Shown: positions 1 to 8,939 of the stretch, piece by piece
How positions within the stretch are numbered: the first letter of the stretch is position 1
Layout: each line of letters begins with the position of its first letter
Assembly (NCBI RefSeq): GCF_024022995.1
Contig: NZ_CP099582.1
Location: 1,663,054 to 1,727,053, forward strand
Length of the DNA: 64,000 nt
Direction of reading: 5' to 3'
Source of the DNA: Thermococcus aggregans
Lineage (GTDB): Archaea > Methanobacteriota_B > Thermococci > Thermococcales > Thermococcaceae
Position numbers and translations under genes: made by a program
The notes under the pieces: model-generated
Databases searched by the model: none
Seen by the model: only the letters and a program-made list of their open reading frames with translations
Told to the model about the DNA's origin: nothing

Positions 1-316
1 GGGAAAGTTCCTCATAACTTAGACCGCTCTTTTGAATTGCTTCCCTGACTCTTTCGGCGTAATCTTCGACAATATCCTCTGTGTAAAGAGGTCTCTGCAT
101 TCTTGGAGCTGGCTTTGGCTTTGGTCTTGCTTCATAGTGCCTTCTTGGCTCTCTTCCTGTGGGCATTGGGCTCCAAGTGCCGGGCTTTTTCCTGCCGTAC
201 TTTTGGTAACATTTGCTACAAACTAAAAGCTCCGCACCCTCTATTTTTACCGTGTGGCCCTGTCCTCTAATCTCTGCTCCACAGACTTCACAAATTCTTG
301 GCTTGGCCTTTGCCAT
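1..316 (-). CDS. Multiprotein bridging factor 1 (MBF1), 3' part cut by window edge
   Basis: Archaeal MBF1-type protein: an N-terminal zinc ribbon followed by a cro/C1-type helix-turn-helix, thought to act in transcription or translation. Visible are Cys9-x2-Cys12 and Cys33-x2-Cys36 of the ribbon, a Pro/Arg-rich linker, and the start of the HTH region. The gene runs off the left edge, so the C-terminal part of the HTH is missing. It begins at the ATG at 314-316, preceded by a GGTGA ribosome site. It is divergent from the GNAT gene and appears to share a TATA element with it. Family assignment is confident; function follows from the family. Confidence 0.88.
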   Translation of the reverse strand, partial: MAKAKPRICEVCGAEIRGQGHTVKIEGAELLVCSKCYQKYGRKKPGTWSPMPTGREPRRHYEARPKPKPAPRMQRPLYTEDIVEDYAERVREAIQKSGLSYEELS

Positions 317-357
317 TAAAATCACCTTCGTCGCTCTCTACTCTCAGTTGAGGATTA

Positions 358-370
358 GATTTTATAAATC
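358..370. promoter_or_regulatory. Shared bidirectional TATA element (MBF1 / GNAT)
   Basis: The near-palindrome GATTTTATAAATC lies between two divergent genes. Read rightward it is a TATA box about 25 nt before the GNAT start codon, suggesting a leaderless transcript because no ribosome site is visible. Read leftward it is a TATA box that would give MBF1 a short leader containing its GGTGA site. Position and motif are seen; use in both directions is inferred. Confidence 0.45.
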
Positions 371-390
371 CATCTGAAAATTTAACACCG

Positions 391-885
391 ATGGATATGT
401 CGAATGAAATCAAAATAGAGAAGCTAAAGAAACTAGATCAAGAAACCCTCGAAACTCTTGTTGGAATATACATGCGGGGCTATGAAAACCTACGGGAATA
501 CGGCGGTGAAGGAGAAAGCTACGCGAAGAGATACATCCGCTGGTGCTGGAGCAAAGCTAGCGATGGGTTTTTTGTGGCAAAAGATGAAGATAGGATAGTA
601 GGTTTCATTGTATGCGATAACGACTGGCACAGCAGATATGAAAACAGAGTAGTAGGAGCTATACACGAGTTCGTAATTGATAAAGACTATCAAGGAAAGA
701 GCGTTGGCAAAAAACTCATGGAAAAAGCCTTGGAGTATTTGAGCAAATACAACGATAAAATAGAGCTCTGGGTCGGAGAGAAAAACACCAAGGCAATCGA
801 GTTCTATAAAAAATATGGGTTTAAAGTAGCTGGGAAAAGCGGCATATGGGTAAGAATGGTAAAGGATTTAAAAGAGGAAAAATAA
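391..885 (+). CDS. GNAT-family N-acetyltransferase
   Basis: A 164-residue single-domain acetyltransferase of the GNAT superfamily, which moves an acetyl group from acetyl-CoA to an amine. Motif A (acetyl-CoA pyrophosphate loop) is seen as Q101-G-K-S-V-G106 after a beta-4 strand. Motif B is seen as N132 followed by FYKKYGF at about 138-144. The substrate cannot be read from sequence; peptide N-termini, polyamines and small molecules are all possible. No ribosome site precedes the ATG at 391, and a TATA box about 25 nt upstream fits a leaderless mRNA. A second ATG at 397 is an alternative start. Confidence 0.8.
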   Translation: MDMSNEIKIEKLKKLDQETLETLVGIYMRGYENLREYGGEGESYAKRYIRWCWSKASDGFFVAKDEDRIVGFIVCDNDWHSRYENRVVGAIHEFVIDKDYQGKSVGKKLMEKALEYLSKYNDKIELWVGEKNTKAIEFYKKYGFKVAGKSGIWVRMVKDLKEEK

Positions 886-886
886 G

Positions 887-1294
887 TCACTTTATCGGAG
901 GTCTGAACTTGTAGCCGTAGAGGATTATTCCGTCTTCTTCGAACTCTCTGATCTTTCTTGTGACCATTTCAACTTCCATTCCAAAGTCTATTTCTTCCGG
1001 ATCAACGTCTGTGAGCTGAGCCAAAACCACTGGCCCCTCTTCAAGCTCAACTAGGGCTATTGGATAGGGCTTGTAGTACTCATAACCGCTCGGTGGGTTT
1101 CTCACTATGGTCCAGCTAACAACTTTACCTTTCCCGCTGAACTGGAAGTCCTCTATCTCCTGGCTTCCACATTCGGGACATACAGGCCTCTTCGGGAAGT
1201 GAACGTGACCACAGCTCTTACATTTGCCTCCGATGAGGCGGTACTTTTCTTTAAAGTGCCTCCAATACCTTGCAACCTGCATGGGCCTTCCCAT
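887..1294 (-). CDS. DUF35 zinc-ribbon/OB-fold scaffold protein of thiolase-HMGCS complex
   Basis: A 135-residue DUF35 protein: a rubredoxin-like zinc ribbon (C25-x2-C28, C39-x2-C42) followed by an OB-fold. In archaea this protein sits between acetoacetyl-CoA thiolase and HMG-CoA synthase and holds them in one channelling complex, as described for a methanogen homologue. Gene order here (HMGCS, thiolase, DUF35) matches that complex. The ATG at 1292-1294 has GGAGGG seven bases upstream; a TTG six bases earlier is possible but badly spaced. The thiolase stop lies two bases before this start, so translation is probably coupled. Confidence 0.87.
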   Translation of the reverse strand: MGRPMQVARYWRHFKEKYRLIGGKCKSCGHVHFPKRPVCPECGSQEIEDFQFSGKGKVVSWTIVRNPPSGYEYYKPYPIALVELEEGPVVLAQLTDVDPEEIDFGMEVEMVTRKIREFEEDGIILYGYKFRPPIK

Positions 1295-1296
1295 CT

Positions 1297-2454
1297 TCAA
1301 ACCCTCCTCAATATGGTTACAGTTATGTTTGAACCCGTTCCACCGATGTTTTGGGTCAAGCCAATCTCCGCATCGGGCACTTGGTTCGGGGCTTCTCCTC
1401 TAAGCTGCCAAACTGCTTCAACAGTTTGATAAACTCCAGTTGCTCCTACTGGATGCCCTCTCGCCTTCAATCCACCCAAAGTTTGGATTGGATAGTCTCC
1501 ATCTATGGCTATCTGCCCTTCTTTTGCGAGCATTGCACCTTTTCCTCTTTCGGCTACTCCTATTGATTCTAAACTTAATGCAGCCATAATAGTGAATGCA
1601 TCGTGAACCTCAAAGAAGTCTATGTCATCAACACTAACTCCCGCCATCTTGTATGCTCTCTCAGCGGCAACCTTTGCGGCCTTGAGGAATAAGAGGTCTT
1701 TCCTATTTGCTAAGTTTATTGTGTCTATTGCCCTTCCCATTCCGGCAACTTCGACCATCTTTGCCTTATCCACGAACTCCTTGGCTTTTTCTTCGGTGGT
1801 TATTATTACCGCAGCGGCTCCATCTGCTATTGGGGAGGCATCAAAGAGCTTCAGTGGATTCGCTACATATGGGCTCTTCATAACGGTCTCAACTGTTATC
1901 GGCTTTTTGAACATTGCATAGGGGTTCTTAGCGCCGTTTGCGTGGGCGTTAACTGCAAAGAGCGCCAAATCCTCTTCGGTGTAGCCGTATTCCTTCATGT
2001 AGAGCCTCATGGTGAGAGCGTTTAAAGCGACAAAGCTTACTCCATGGAAGAGCTCCCACTCTGCATCCGCAGCATAAGCGAGGTATCTTGTAGCGTCGCT
2101 TGGCCAAGCATCGGTCATCTTCTCAACGCCTACAACGGCAACGACGTCTTCAAGGCCGCTCATAACTGCTTTTACTCCCTCTTGAACAGCAGTTCCTCCG
2201 GAAGCACATGCGGCTTCGACTTTAACCGCTGGAATATTTCCAAGACCTGCCCAGTCTGCTATTAATGCACCAAGGTTTTCTTGCTCAACGAATGAACCTG
2301 AGGCCATGTTTCCAACATAAAGGGAATCCACCTTATCAACGCCTGCATCTTCCATTGCGTTGAGCAGTGCTTCAACCGCTAAATCTCTAAGGCTGAGCCT
2401 CCAGTGCTCTCCAACCGGAGTTAGCCCCACACCAATAATTACTGGCTTCCTCAT
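1297..2454 (-). CDS. Acetyl-CoA C-acetyltransferase (thiolase), mevalonate pathway
   Basis: Archaeal thiolase of 385 residues that condenses two acetyl-CoA into acetoacetyl-CoA, the first step of the mevalonate pathway to isoprenoid ether lipids. The nucleophilic Cys83 lies in ACASGG. The C-terminal GHPVGATG stretch provides the His of the active site. It is annotated in other genomes as a sterol-carrier-like thiolase, but its context between HMGCS and DUF35 supports the mevalonate role. The start at the ATG ending at 2454 follows GAGGTGG, ten bases after the HMGCS stop. The longer reading frame into HMGCS is rejected because it lacks a ribosome site. Confidence 0.9.
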   Translation of the reverse strand: MRKPVIIGVGLTPVGEHWRLSLRDLAVEALLNAMEDAGVDKVDSLYVGNMASGSFVEQENLGALIADWAGLGNIPAVKVEAACASGGTAVQEGVKAVMSGLEDVVAVVGVEKMTDAWPSDATRYLAYAADAEWELFHGVSFVALNALTMRLYMKEYGYTEEDLALFAVNAHANGAKNPYAMFKKPITVETVMKSPYVANPLKLFDASPIADGAAAVIITTEEKAKEFVDKAKMVEVAGMGRAIDTINLANRKDLLFLKAAKVAAERAYKMAGVSVDDIDFFEVHDAFTIMAALSLESIGVAERGKGAMLAKEGQIAIDGDYPIQTLGGLKARGHPVGATGVYQTVEAVWQLRGEAPNQVPDAEIGLTQNIGGTGSNITVTILRRV

Positions 2455-2464
2455 TTTAACCACC

Positions 2465-3517
2465 TCACAAGATGTACTTACCTCTGTGCTTTGCATAGAG
2501 TGCATAATCGATGTATTTCTTTCTATTTACGTAGTCCATGGTCTTTGGCGCTAAGTCCCTCTTTTCTTCTATTGCATCTTGCACAACCAAGCTGAAAGCG
2601 TCGCTTCCAGCTCCGCTTCCAAAGCTTACCCAAAGAATCCTATCTCCTGGCTTTGCTATGTCTAAAACCGCTGAAATGCCCACGAGGGTTGCACCGCTGT
2701 AGGTGTTTCCTATTATTCCACTCAGCAATCCTGGAAGGACTTTCTCCTTGGGAATTCCCAGTATTTTTGCGGCAGTTAACGGGAACTTAACGTTTGGTTG
2801 GTGGAATACGGCATAGTCAAAGTCACTTGGTGAGTATCCAAGCTCCTCCATCAATCCCTTCGCGGCGTTTATTATGTGATGGAAGTAAGCGGGCTCTCCG
2901 GTAAATCTATTTCCATGTCTTGGATAAGGCTCGTGCTGCCTTCTCCAGAAATCGGGGGTATCGGTTACGTAGGAATAGCTTCCTTCAAAATAAGCAACCG
3001 TTTCCGAGCTCTTCTCTCCAATGATATAAGCGGCTCCTCCGGCTGATGCGGTAAATTCCAAGTGGTCTCCGGGTCTCCCTTGGGAAGTATCGGCACCGAT
3101 TGCCATGGCATACTTTGCCATTCCGCTTCCCACAAATCCAATTGCGGCTTGAAGAGCTTCAGTTCCGGCTTTACATGCGAATTCAAAATCGGCTGCATCT
3201 AAATCGGGAGTTGCCCCAATTGCTTCCGCAATCACAGTTGCAGAGGGCTTAACGGCGTAGGGCTTAGATTCCGTTCCAAACCACAATGCCCTAATCTCTT
3301 TTGGGTCTATTTGAGCTCTTTTGAGGGCATTCCTTGCCGCTTCAATTCCTATGGTTATAGCATCTTCATCTAAATTGTTTACGGACTTTTCCTGTATGGG
3401 AAAGCTGTTTACTCCCCATACCCTTCCAATTTCTTCATTTTTAATTCTGTACATTGGCACATAAGCACCGTAGCCAACAATTCCGACATCCTTTATTGGC
3501 TTTAGCAGTCTTCTCAT
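2465..3517 (-). CDS. Hydroxymethylglutaryl-CoA synthase, archaeal type
   Basis: A 350-residue HMG-CoA synthase that joins acetyl-CoA and acetoacetyl-CoA to give HMG-CoA, the second mevalonate-pathway step. Catalytic Cys115 is in FACKAG and the catalytic His239 in FHQPN, both at the usual places for archaeal HMGCS. It is the first gene of a three-gene operon with thiolase and DUF35. The start has GGTGG seven bases upstream. On the minus strand a TATA-like TTTTATAAT lies at about 3577-3585. Confidence 0.93.
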   Translation of the reverse strand: MRRLLKPIKDVGIVGYGAYVPMYRIKNEEIGRVWGVNSFPIQEKSVNNLDEDAITIGIEAARNALKRAQIDPKEIRALWFGTESKPYAVKPSATVIAEAIGATPDLDAADFEFACKAGTEALQAAIGFVGSGMAKYAMAIGADTSQGRPGDHLEFTASAGGAAYIIGEKSSETVAYFEGSYSYVTDTPDFWRRQHEPYPRHGNRFTGEPAYFHHIINAAKGLMEELGYSPSDFDYAVFHQPNVKFPLTAAKILGIPKEKVLPGLLSGIIGNTYSGATLVGISAVLDIAKPGDRILWVSFGSGAGSDAFSLVVQDAIEEKRDLAPKTMDYVNRKKYIDYALYAKHRGKYIL

Positions 3518-3648
3518 TGGGCACCACCTTTTTAAGGAATTAGCTTAAATGGGTTCTTTCGGAGGTTAATGGTGTACATTATAAAAGTCTTTCGGTAAAT
3601 GTGCAACGTTTTTTCGACAATTGCTTATAAGGCCATGTTGCAGAGTAG

Positions 3649-3657
3649 GTTTAAAAG
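3649..3657 (+). promoter_or_regulatory. TATA box of the nop5-fibrillarin operon
   Basis: GTTTAAAAG lies about 50 bases before the Nop5 start and would place transcription start near 3680. A second TATA-like TTATAAGG at about 3624-3631 is an alternative. This is inferred from position only. Confidence 0.4.
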
Positions 3658-3705
3658 CCCAACTCTTTTATACCTCTTCAACAAAAAATGGAAAAGGTGA
3701 TGCTC

Positions 3706-4938
3706 ATGAAAGCATACATAAGCGAAAACGTGCAGGGGATCTACGCCTTTGATGGAGAAGGCAAACTCATAGGAAAAAGAATCTTCACGGAGAAGCCAGA
3801 AGTTGCATTGGACGAGCTCCTAAAGGGAGAAGTCACAGAAGACCTCACTGCTTTCATAAAAGAACTGAAAGAGAAAGGGTACTCAAGTTTTGTGTTCGAA
3901 CATCCGGAGCTGAGCAGAAACGTGAGGGAGCTCGGTTTCGAAGCTGAATTCGAATTCCCCAACTTGGCTGGGGAGAGACTTAGAGAAAACCCCGCGGAGT
4001 TTTTAGGAGAAGAGTGGTTTGAGAAGTACTTCACAGTGGGAGTGGCTTTAACCAGGCTTAGGATACAGGAGCAGAGCGGTGCAAGGGACAAGATGGTAAT
4101 CCAAGCAATAGAAGCTCTTGACGACATTGACAAGGTCATAAACCTCCTTGTTTCCAGACTCAGGGAGTGGTATTCCCTCCACTTCCCCGAGCTTGACGAA
4201 CTTTTGCCCAAGCACCCGCAGTATGTGAGCTTTGTTAAGACCATTGGACACAGAGACAACATTACGAGGGAGATGCTGGAATCCCTCGGATTGGGAGAAA
4301 ACAAGATAGCAAAAATCCTTGAAGCAAAGGAGAAGACAATGGGTGCATGGATGGATGAAAAGGACATCAAGGTTATCCAAGACTTGGCAAAGGAAATCGA
4401 CGACCTCTACAAGCTGAGAAGCGAAATCGAGGACTACATTGACAAGGCAATGGACGACGTCGCTCCAAACTTGAAGGCTCTAGTGGGAGCGAAGCTTGCT
4501 GCCAGGCTGATTAGTCTGGCTGGTGGTCTAAAAGAGCTGGCAATGATGCCGGCATCGACGATTCAAGTTCTCGGTGCAGAAAAAGCCTTGTTCAGACACC
4601 TAAGAACCGGTGCAAAGCCACCAAAGCACGGAGTTATTTACCAATATCCAGCTATCAACAGGTCTCCATGGTGGCAAAGGGGTAAAATTGCAAGAGCCTT
4701 GGCTGGAAAGCTTGCAATAGCAGCTAGAGTTGACTACTTCTCAGGTGAATACATAGCAGAGGAGCTTAAGAAGGAGCTTGAAGCAAGAATTAAAGAAATC
4801 AAGGAGAAGTATCCAAAGCCACCAAAGCGCAAAGAGAAGCCCAAGAAAGAGAAGAAGAGATTTAAGAAGAAAGAAAAAGGAAAGAAATTCAAGGACAAGA
4901 AGAAAAAGAAAGGAAAAGAGAAAGGCAGGAGGAGGTGA
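3706..4938 (+). CDS. C/D box sRNP core protein Nop5 (Nop56/58-like)
   Basis: Scaffold of archaeal C/D sRNPs: it binds L7Ae-bound guide RNA and fibrillarin and dimerises through a coiled coil. Visible in order are an N-terminal fibrillarin-binding domain, a long helical coiled-coil region around residues 110-240, and the NOP domain with its GAKPPKHG segment. A very Lys-rich tail covers roughly the last 45 residues and is typical of Thermococcales. The ATG at 3706 has GGTGA upstream; an in-frame ATG at 3688 would add six residues but lacks a site. The fibrillarin start follows five bases after the stop codon. Confidence 0.95.
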   Translation: MKAYISENVQGIYAFDGEGKLIGKRIFTEKPEVALDELLKGEVTEDLTAFIKELKEKGYSSFVFEHPELSRNVRELGFEAEFEFPNLAGERLRENPAEFLGEEWFEKYFTVGVALTRLRIQEQSGARDKMVIQAIEALDDIDKVINLLVSRLREWYSLHFPELDELLPKHPQYVSFVKTIGHRDNITREMLESLGLGENKIAKILEAKEKTMGAWMDEKDIKVIQDLAKEIDDLYKLRSEIEDYIDKAMDDVAPNLKALVGAKLAARLISLAGGLKELAMMPASTIQVLGAEKALFRHLRTGAKPPKHGVIYQYPAINRSPWWQRGKIARALAGKLAIAARVDYFSGEYIAEELKKELEARIKEIKEKYPKPPKRKEKPKKEKKRFKKKEKGKKFKDKKKKKGKEKGRRR

Positions 4939-4943
4939 TGTAA

Positions 4944-5624
4944 ATGAACGTTAAAAAACACAAATTCCCTGGCGTTTACATTGTCATTGATGATGACGGC
5001 AGCGAGAAGATAGCGACCAAAAACCTCGTCCCAGGACAGAAGGTTTACGGTGAGAGAGTTATCAAGTGGGAAGGGGAAGAGTACAGAATATGGAATCCAA
5101 ACAGATCAAAACTTGCTGCTGCTATCCTTAACGGACTTAAAAACTTCCCGATAAAGCCCGGAACAACCGTGCTTTACCTTGGAATAGCGAGCGGTACCAC
5201 AGCTTCTCACGTGAGCGACATCATAGGGTGGGAAGGAAAAATCTTTGGTGTTGAATTTTCCCCAAGAGTCCTTAGAGAGCTCGTCCCACTTGTAGAAGAA
5301 AGGAGAAACATCATACCCATTTTGGGCGATGCAACAAAGCCCGAAGAATACAGAGCGCTGGTTACTAAAGTGGACGTAATCTTTGAGGACGTTGCCCAGC
5401 CAACGCAAGCTAAGATACTCATAGATAACGCTAAAGCTTACCTCAAGAGAGGCGGCTACGGTATGATATCCATTAAGAGCAGGAGCATAGACGTTACAAA
5501 GGAGCCGGAGGAAGTTTTCAGGGAAGTTGAGAAAGAACTTAGCGAATACTTCGAAGTCGTTGAGAGAATCTCCTTAGAGCCATATGAAAAGGACCACGCA
5601 TTGATAGTTGTCAGAAAGCCTTGA
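4944..5624 (+). CDS. flpA: Fibrillarin-like rRNA/tRNA 2'-O-methyltransferase
   Basis: SAM-dependent 2'-O-methyltransferase of C/D sRNPs, 226 residues, matching the archaeal length. The SAM-binding motif is seen as LYLGIASGT (residues 77-85), followed by GVEFSPR (about 102-108), and IFEDVAQP contributes the catalytic Asp region. GGAGGTGATG precedes the ATG with good spacing. It works with Nop5 upstream. A C/D guide RNA in this same window (36964-37019) would be one of its substrates' guides. A T-rich tract at about 5650-5671 probably ends the transcript. Confidence 0.96.
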   Translation: MNVKKHKFPGVYIVIDDDGSEKIATKNLVPGQKVYGERVIKWEGEEYRIWNPNRSKLAAAILNGLKNFPIKPGTTVLYLGIASGTTASHVSDIIGWEGKIFGVEFSPRVLRELVPLVEERRNIIPILGDATKPEEYRALVTKVDVIFEDVAQPTQAKILIDNAKAYLKRGGYGMISIKSRSIDVTKEPEEVFREVEKELSEYFEVVERISLEPYEKDHALIVVRKP

Positions 5625-5687
5625 ATTTAAGTAATCCTTTGCTCAAGAAGTTTTCTTTCCTTTTCATCTTTAAGATTGATTAAGTAG

Positions 5688-5872
5688 ATAGTAACCGTTC
5701 TGGTTGTCCGCTACTTTTGGGACATGCGAAACCATCGTAGCGGGCAACCTTCCACCCTCCCGTCTTCATTGGGTGGCTTTCGGGGGGAACGGTAACTCCC
5801 CACATCTCTCAGGACTTTCAGCAGTCCCCATTCGGGCTTAGAACCCCCACATACCGGAGACTGCCACATCAC
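5688..5872 (-). ncRNA. Structured non-coding RNA candidate, about 180 nt, unassigned
   Basis: A GC-rich island in an AT-rich gap with several long complementary arms. 5691-5700 pairs with 5787-5796 (one mismatch). 5702-5714 pairs with 5737-5749 (13 pairs, one G-U in one orientation). CCACCC at 5752-5757 pairs with GGGTGG at 5771-5776. 5821-5829 pairs with 5856-5864 (nine positions, one wobble). The first three form a closed branched domain and the fourth a separate hairpin. A strong TATA (TTTATATAG, minus strand, about 5892-5900) would start transcription near 5870, favouring the minus strand. On the plus strand an ACA follows the 5856-5864 arm, so an H/ACA RNA on plus is the alternative. It may correspond to a Pyrococcus hgc-type RNA; I cannot confirm which. 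No ORF fits. Confidence 0.55.
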
Positions 5873-5940
5873 TAAAAACTACCCCACAAGGCTATATAAA
5901 AATTACGGAAAACAAAAGCCAACAAATGTTTCGTAAATTC

Positions 5941-6395
5941 CTATTTACGAAACAGCCCATGACCATTTTTAGCCTTCTTGCTTCTATAAACATCTTGAGC
6001 AAAAGTTAAAACAAATGCATCTTCGACTTTGAATTTTAAAGCCCCTGTTTTTGCAGAATTTAGCAAATGATAGTCTTTTCTCCCAATGGCTTCCCCTTCT
6101 ATCTCAAACTCATGATTTTCTGTTGGGACTTTTCTCATTTTTCGTAGTATTGAGGAAAGCAATTTAAAAGACTGTGGGGCAATTCTTGACTGCTTGAGTC
6201 GTTTCTTAAGGGCTTCTAAATGACGATAATACTCACTTGCAGTATCTGCATTAATTACGAAAATAATATTTCCACATTTAATAAGAGTTCTGTAACGATT
6301 TCATATGCAAGTTTAGTTTCCTCATCACCTTTTAGACCTTTTTCCTCTTCAAGAGCTCTTCTAAGCACATTGGTATCAAGCACAATGACAATCAT
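5941..6395 (-). pseudogene. PIN-domain nuclease, frameshifted
   Basis: Two reading frames together encode one PIN-like protein. The first starts at the ATG ending 6395 (MIVIVLDTNVLRRAL), with the first catalytic Asp in LDTNVL, and stops near 6258. The second continues in another frame from about 6280 (KCGNIIFVINADTASEYY) to the stop at 5941, including a late acidic EDAFVL segment. One base gained or lost in the TTATTAAATG stretch near 6275 explains the break. It follows the ATPase gene by ten bases and has its own GGGGAAG site. A natural pseudogene or a sequencing error cannot be told apart here. Confidence 0.6.
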
Positions 6396-6405
6396 TATCT
6401 TCCCC

Positions 6406-7448
6406 TCATGCTTTTAGCCAATCAAGGAATACATCTATATCTGCTTCAAAAAAGTCTTGAAGATCCCCTTCAACACTTCCGTCTTCATGAACAATAAGCC
6501 TATTAAAAACTGACTCTCCTTGCTCTTTCCGTGATGAATAAATAACGAGATCCTCTGGAGATAAACGTTTCGAGGCTACGGCATTTAACAACCCATATAA
6601 CAAGTGCTCTGAATGAGTCTCAATTATCAGCTGGTAATCTCTCTTCTCTGATACCATTAAGAAGAATTCAGCAAGCTCATACTGAAGTTTTGGATGAAGA
6701 TGCATTTCTGGATGTTCAATGAAAATAGTACTCCCTTTGGGATAAAATGCCAGAGCAGTTACTATCGGGAAAAGTGCATTTAATCCTGCACCTGCATCTG
6801 CGAGATTTATGTCAACCCCTTCTGGAGTCGTTGCAATAATTTCATACTGGCCTTGTGTTTCTGTTGGCACCCATCTTAGATTTTGGAGCCCATATTTTGC
6901 GTAAAACTCACGAATGATTCCAATATTTTCCTGGAATTCTGAACGATAACAAGCATAATAAAAAATTGCATGAGAATTTGAAGTATCAACAGCGGATGTA
7001 TCCGCTAACACTCCCCTAATCTTCGCCCTACTCTACGGTTAGTTTTTAGAATGTGAAGTATTCGCGAAAGTTCCATTTTTAAGTCTCTGTTAGAGGATTG
7101 GTTGCCAATTAGTTTTCTAGTACCTTTTTCTTTTGACAATGAAACCTCAACTCTCAGTATTCCTACGTCTTTAAAATCAGCATTTATGTGAATTGTCTTA
7201 GAAATATCGTGAGCATGGACTATTTCATCGAAGAATTTAATCTCAAATAAGTTTTCAAGAACACTCTCGATACCTACGGTGTTGGTTATAGAACCAGTAT
7301 AGACATGTGGATTCCGCAGAACCTCGGCACATTCCAAAATGGACGTTTTTCCACTTCCATTCGGCCCTACGAGAACATTAATTTTCGAGAACTCCAGCTC
7401 CGCTTTTTTGATTGATTTATAATTCTCAATGAGCATTTTTGTAAGCAT
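6406..7448 (-). pseudogene. AAA/ABC-type ATPase (AAA_15/DUF3696-like), frameshifted
   Basis: An OLD/RecF-like ATPase in two frames. Positions 7448-7005 carry the N-terminal FKSI-like start and Walker A GPNGSGKTS (residues 29-37). Positions about 7020-6406 carry the ABC-like signature region (LADAGAGLNALFP), Walker B (IFIEHPEMHLHP) and the H-loop (THSEHLL). The break falls at a run of four Gs (minus strand) near 7013-7016. Joined, the product would be about 347 residues, normal for the family. Such ATPases often pair with a nuclease or toxin, and a PIN gene follows directly. The pair may be a defence or toxin-antitoxin-like module; this is inference. Confidence 0.65.
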
Positions 7449-7518
7449 AAGCTTTCACCATCTTTATCTAAGTTATCGAGAATATTTAAAGGTATCTCCA
7501 GAGAAAAAAAGAGAGAAA

Positions 7519-8811
7519 TCAGAGCAGTGGGTTCCTAAACTTCTTACCTGGATAGTAGGCTACTCCTTCAAGCTCTTCCTCGATTCTTAGGAGCTGGTTG
7601 TACTTGGCGTTTCTATCGCTCCTTGCTGGTGCTCCCGTCTTAATTTGCCCAGCATTTAATGCAACGGCTATGTCTGCAATTGTTGAATCTTCGGTTTCAC
7701 CGGAGCGGTGGGATACGACAACTCCATAGCCCGCTCTAAATGCCAAGTAAGCGGCATCCATTGCTTCACTTAGCGTTCCAATCTGGTTTACCTTGAGGAG
7801 CAGTGCATTTCCGGCTCCCATCTCAATGCCCTTCTTGAGCCTCTTGACGTTTGTAACAAAGATGTCGTCACCAACTAGCTGAACCTTCTTGCCGAGCTCC
7901 TTTGTGACCATCGCGAAGCCTTCGAAGTCCTCTTCTTGAACTGGGTCTTCAATGGAGACTATCGGATATGTTGATATGAGCTCCTTGTAGAGGTCAATGA
8001 GCTCTTCCCTTGTGTATTCCTTGCCTCCAACAACGTAGACACCTTTTTCTTCCTCATAAAGCTCGCTTGATGCAACGTCAAGGGCAAACGCTATTTCATC
8101 TCCAACTTTGTAACCGCTCTCTTCAATTGCTTTTACAAGGGCATCTAAGGGCTCGGTTACCTCTTTCATTGGTGGAGCAAAACCTCCTTCGTCACCAACG
8201 TTGACCGCTAACTTGCCGTACTTCTCCATGAGAAGCTTCTTTAAGGTGTGGTAGGTTTCGCTTACCATCTGAATTGCTTCCCTAAAGCTCTTTGCACCGA
8301 CTGGCATGATCATGAACTCTTGGAAGTCCAAATCATTGCCAGCGTGAGCTCCACCATTGATAACGTTGCTCATTGGAACGGGCAAAACATAAGCGTTTGC
8401 TCCACCGAGGTAGCGGTAGAGCGGTATTCCAAGTGTGTTTGCCGCAGCCTTTGCGACTGCTAAAGAAACACCAAGAATAGCGTTTGCACCGAGGTTGCTC
8501 TTGTTTTCAGTGCCGTCAAGCTCAAGCATGAGCATGTCTATGTCCCTTTGAAGCGTAACATCCATTCCAATAAGCTCTGGGGCGATTATCTTGTTGACGT
8601 TCTCAACGGCCCTCTTAACGCCTTTTCCGTGGTATCTCTTTCCGCCGTCCCTAAGCTCTAAAGCTTCGTGAATTCCCGTTGATGCTCCACTTGGAACAGC
8701 GGCTCTTCCCATTGCGACTGGAGTATATACGTCAACTTCAACTGTGGGGTTTCCCCTTGAATCTAAGATTTCCCTTGCAACAACTCCGGTAATTTCAAAT
8801 GGGTTCTCCAT
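7519..8811 (-). CDS. eno: Enolase (phosphopyruvate hydratase)
   Basis: A 430-residue enolase interconverting 2-phosphoglycerate and phosphoenolpyruvate. Family motifs are clear: SGASTG near the N-terminus, VGDEGGFAP with the catalytic Glu, VGDDIFVTN with a Mg ligand, LLKVNQIGT with the general-base Lys, and SHRSGETED with substrate-binding residues. The ATG ending at 8811 is chosen because GAGGTG lies just before it; the upstream in-frame GTG overlaps that site. A TATA (CTTTAAAG, about 8842-8851) lies upstream, and a near-perfect glycolytic motif covers the leader. Confidence 0.97.
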   Translation of the reverse strand: MENPFEITGVVAREILDSRGNPTVEVDVYTPVAMGRAAVPSGASTGIHEALELRDGGKRYHGKGVKRAVENVNKIIAPELIGMDVTLQRDIDMLMLELDGTENKSNLGANAILGVSLAVAKAAANTLGIPLYRYLGGANAYVLPVPMSNVINGGAHAGNDLDFQEFMIMPVGAKSFREAIQMVSETYHTLKKLLMEKYGKLAVNVGDEGGFAPPMKEVTEPLDALVKAIEESGYKVGDEIAFALDVASSELYEEEKGVYVVGGKEYTREELIDLYKELISTYPIVSIEDPVQEEDFEGFAMVTKELGKKVQLVGDDIFVTNVKRLKKGIEMGAGNALLLKVNQIGTLSEAMDAAYLAFRAGYGVVVSHRSGETEDSTIADIAVALNAGQIKTGAPARSDRNAKYNQLLRIEEELEGVAYYPGKKFRNPLL

Positions 8812-8814
8812 TGC

Positions 8815-8831
8815 TTTCACCTCGGGTGATA
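8815..8831 (-). promoter_or_regulatory. Near-match to Thermococcales glycolytic motif at enolase
   Basis: On the minus strand the sequence is TATCAC-N5-GTGAAA against the consensus TATCAC-N5-GTGATA, one mismatch. It lies downstream of the TATA box and overlaps the ribosome site. In this order, binding downstream of TATA by the TrmBL1/Tgr regulator represses glycolytic genes. The half-site overlaps GAGGTGA, so part of the match could reflect the ribosome site. Confidence 0.4.
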
Positions 8832-8939
8832 TTTGGGGTTTCTCTTTAAAGCTTTTTCACATAAGGAGATAGTTAGGACAAGCTTTGCAGAAAATTACGA
8901 ATCGCAAATGGGCTTCAATCCATATTTAAACCAAAGTAC

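Noticed and set aside
32-226. Plus-strand ORF of 64 codons
   Set aside because: It is antisense to the MBF1 zinc-ribbon and HTH region, and has no ribosome site.
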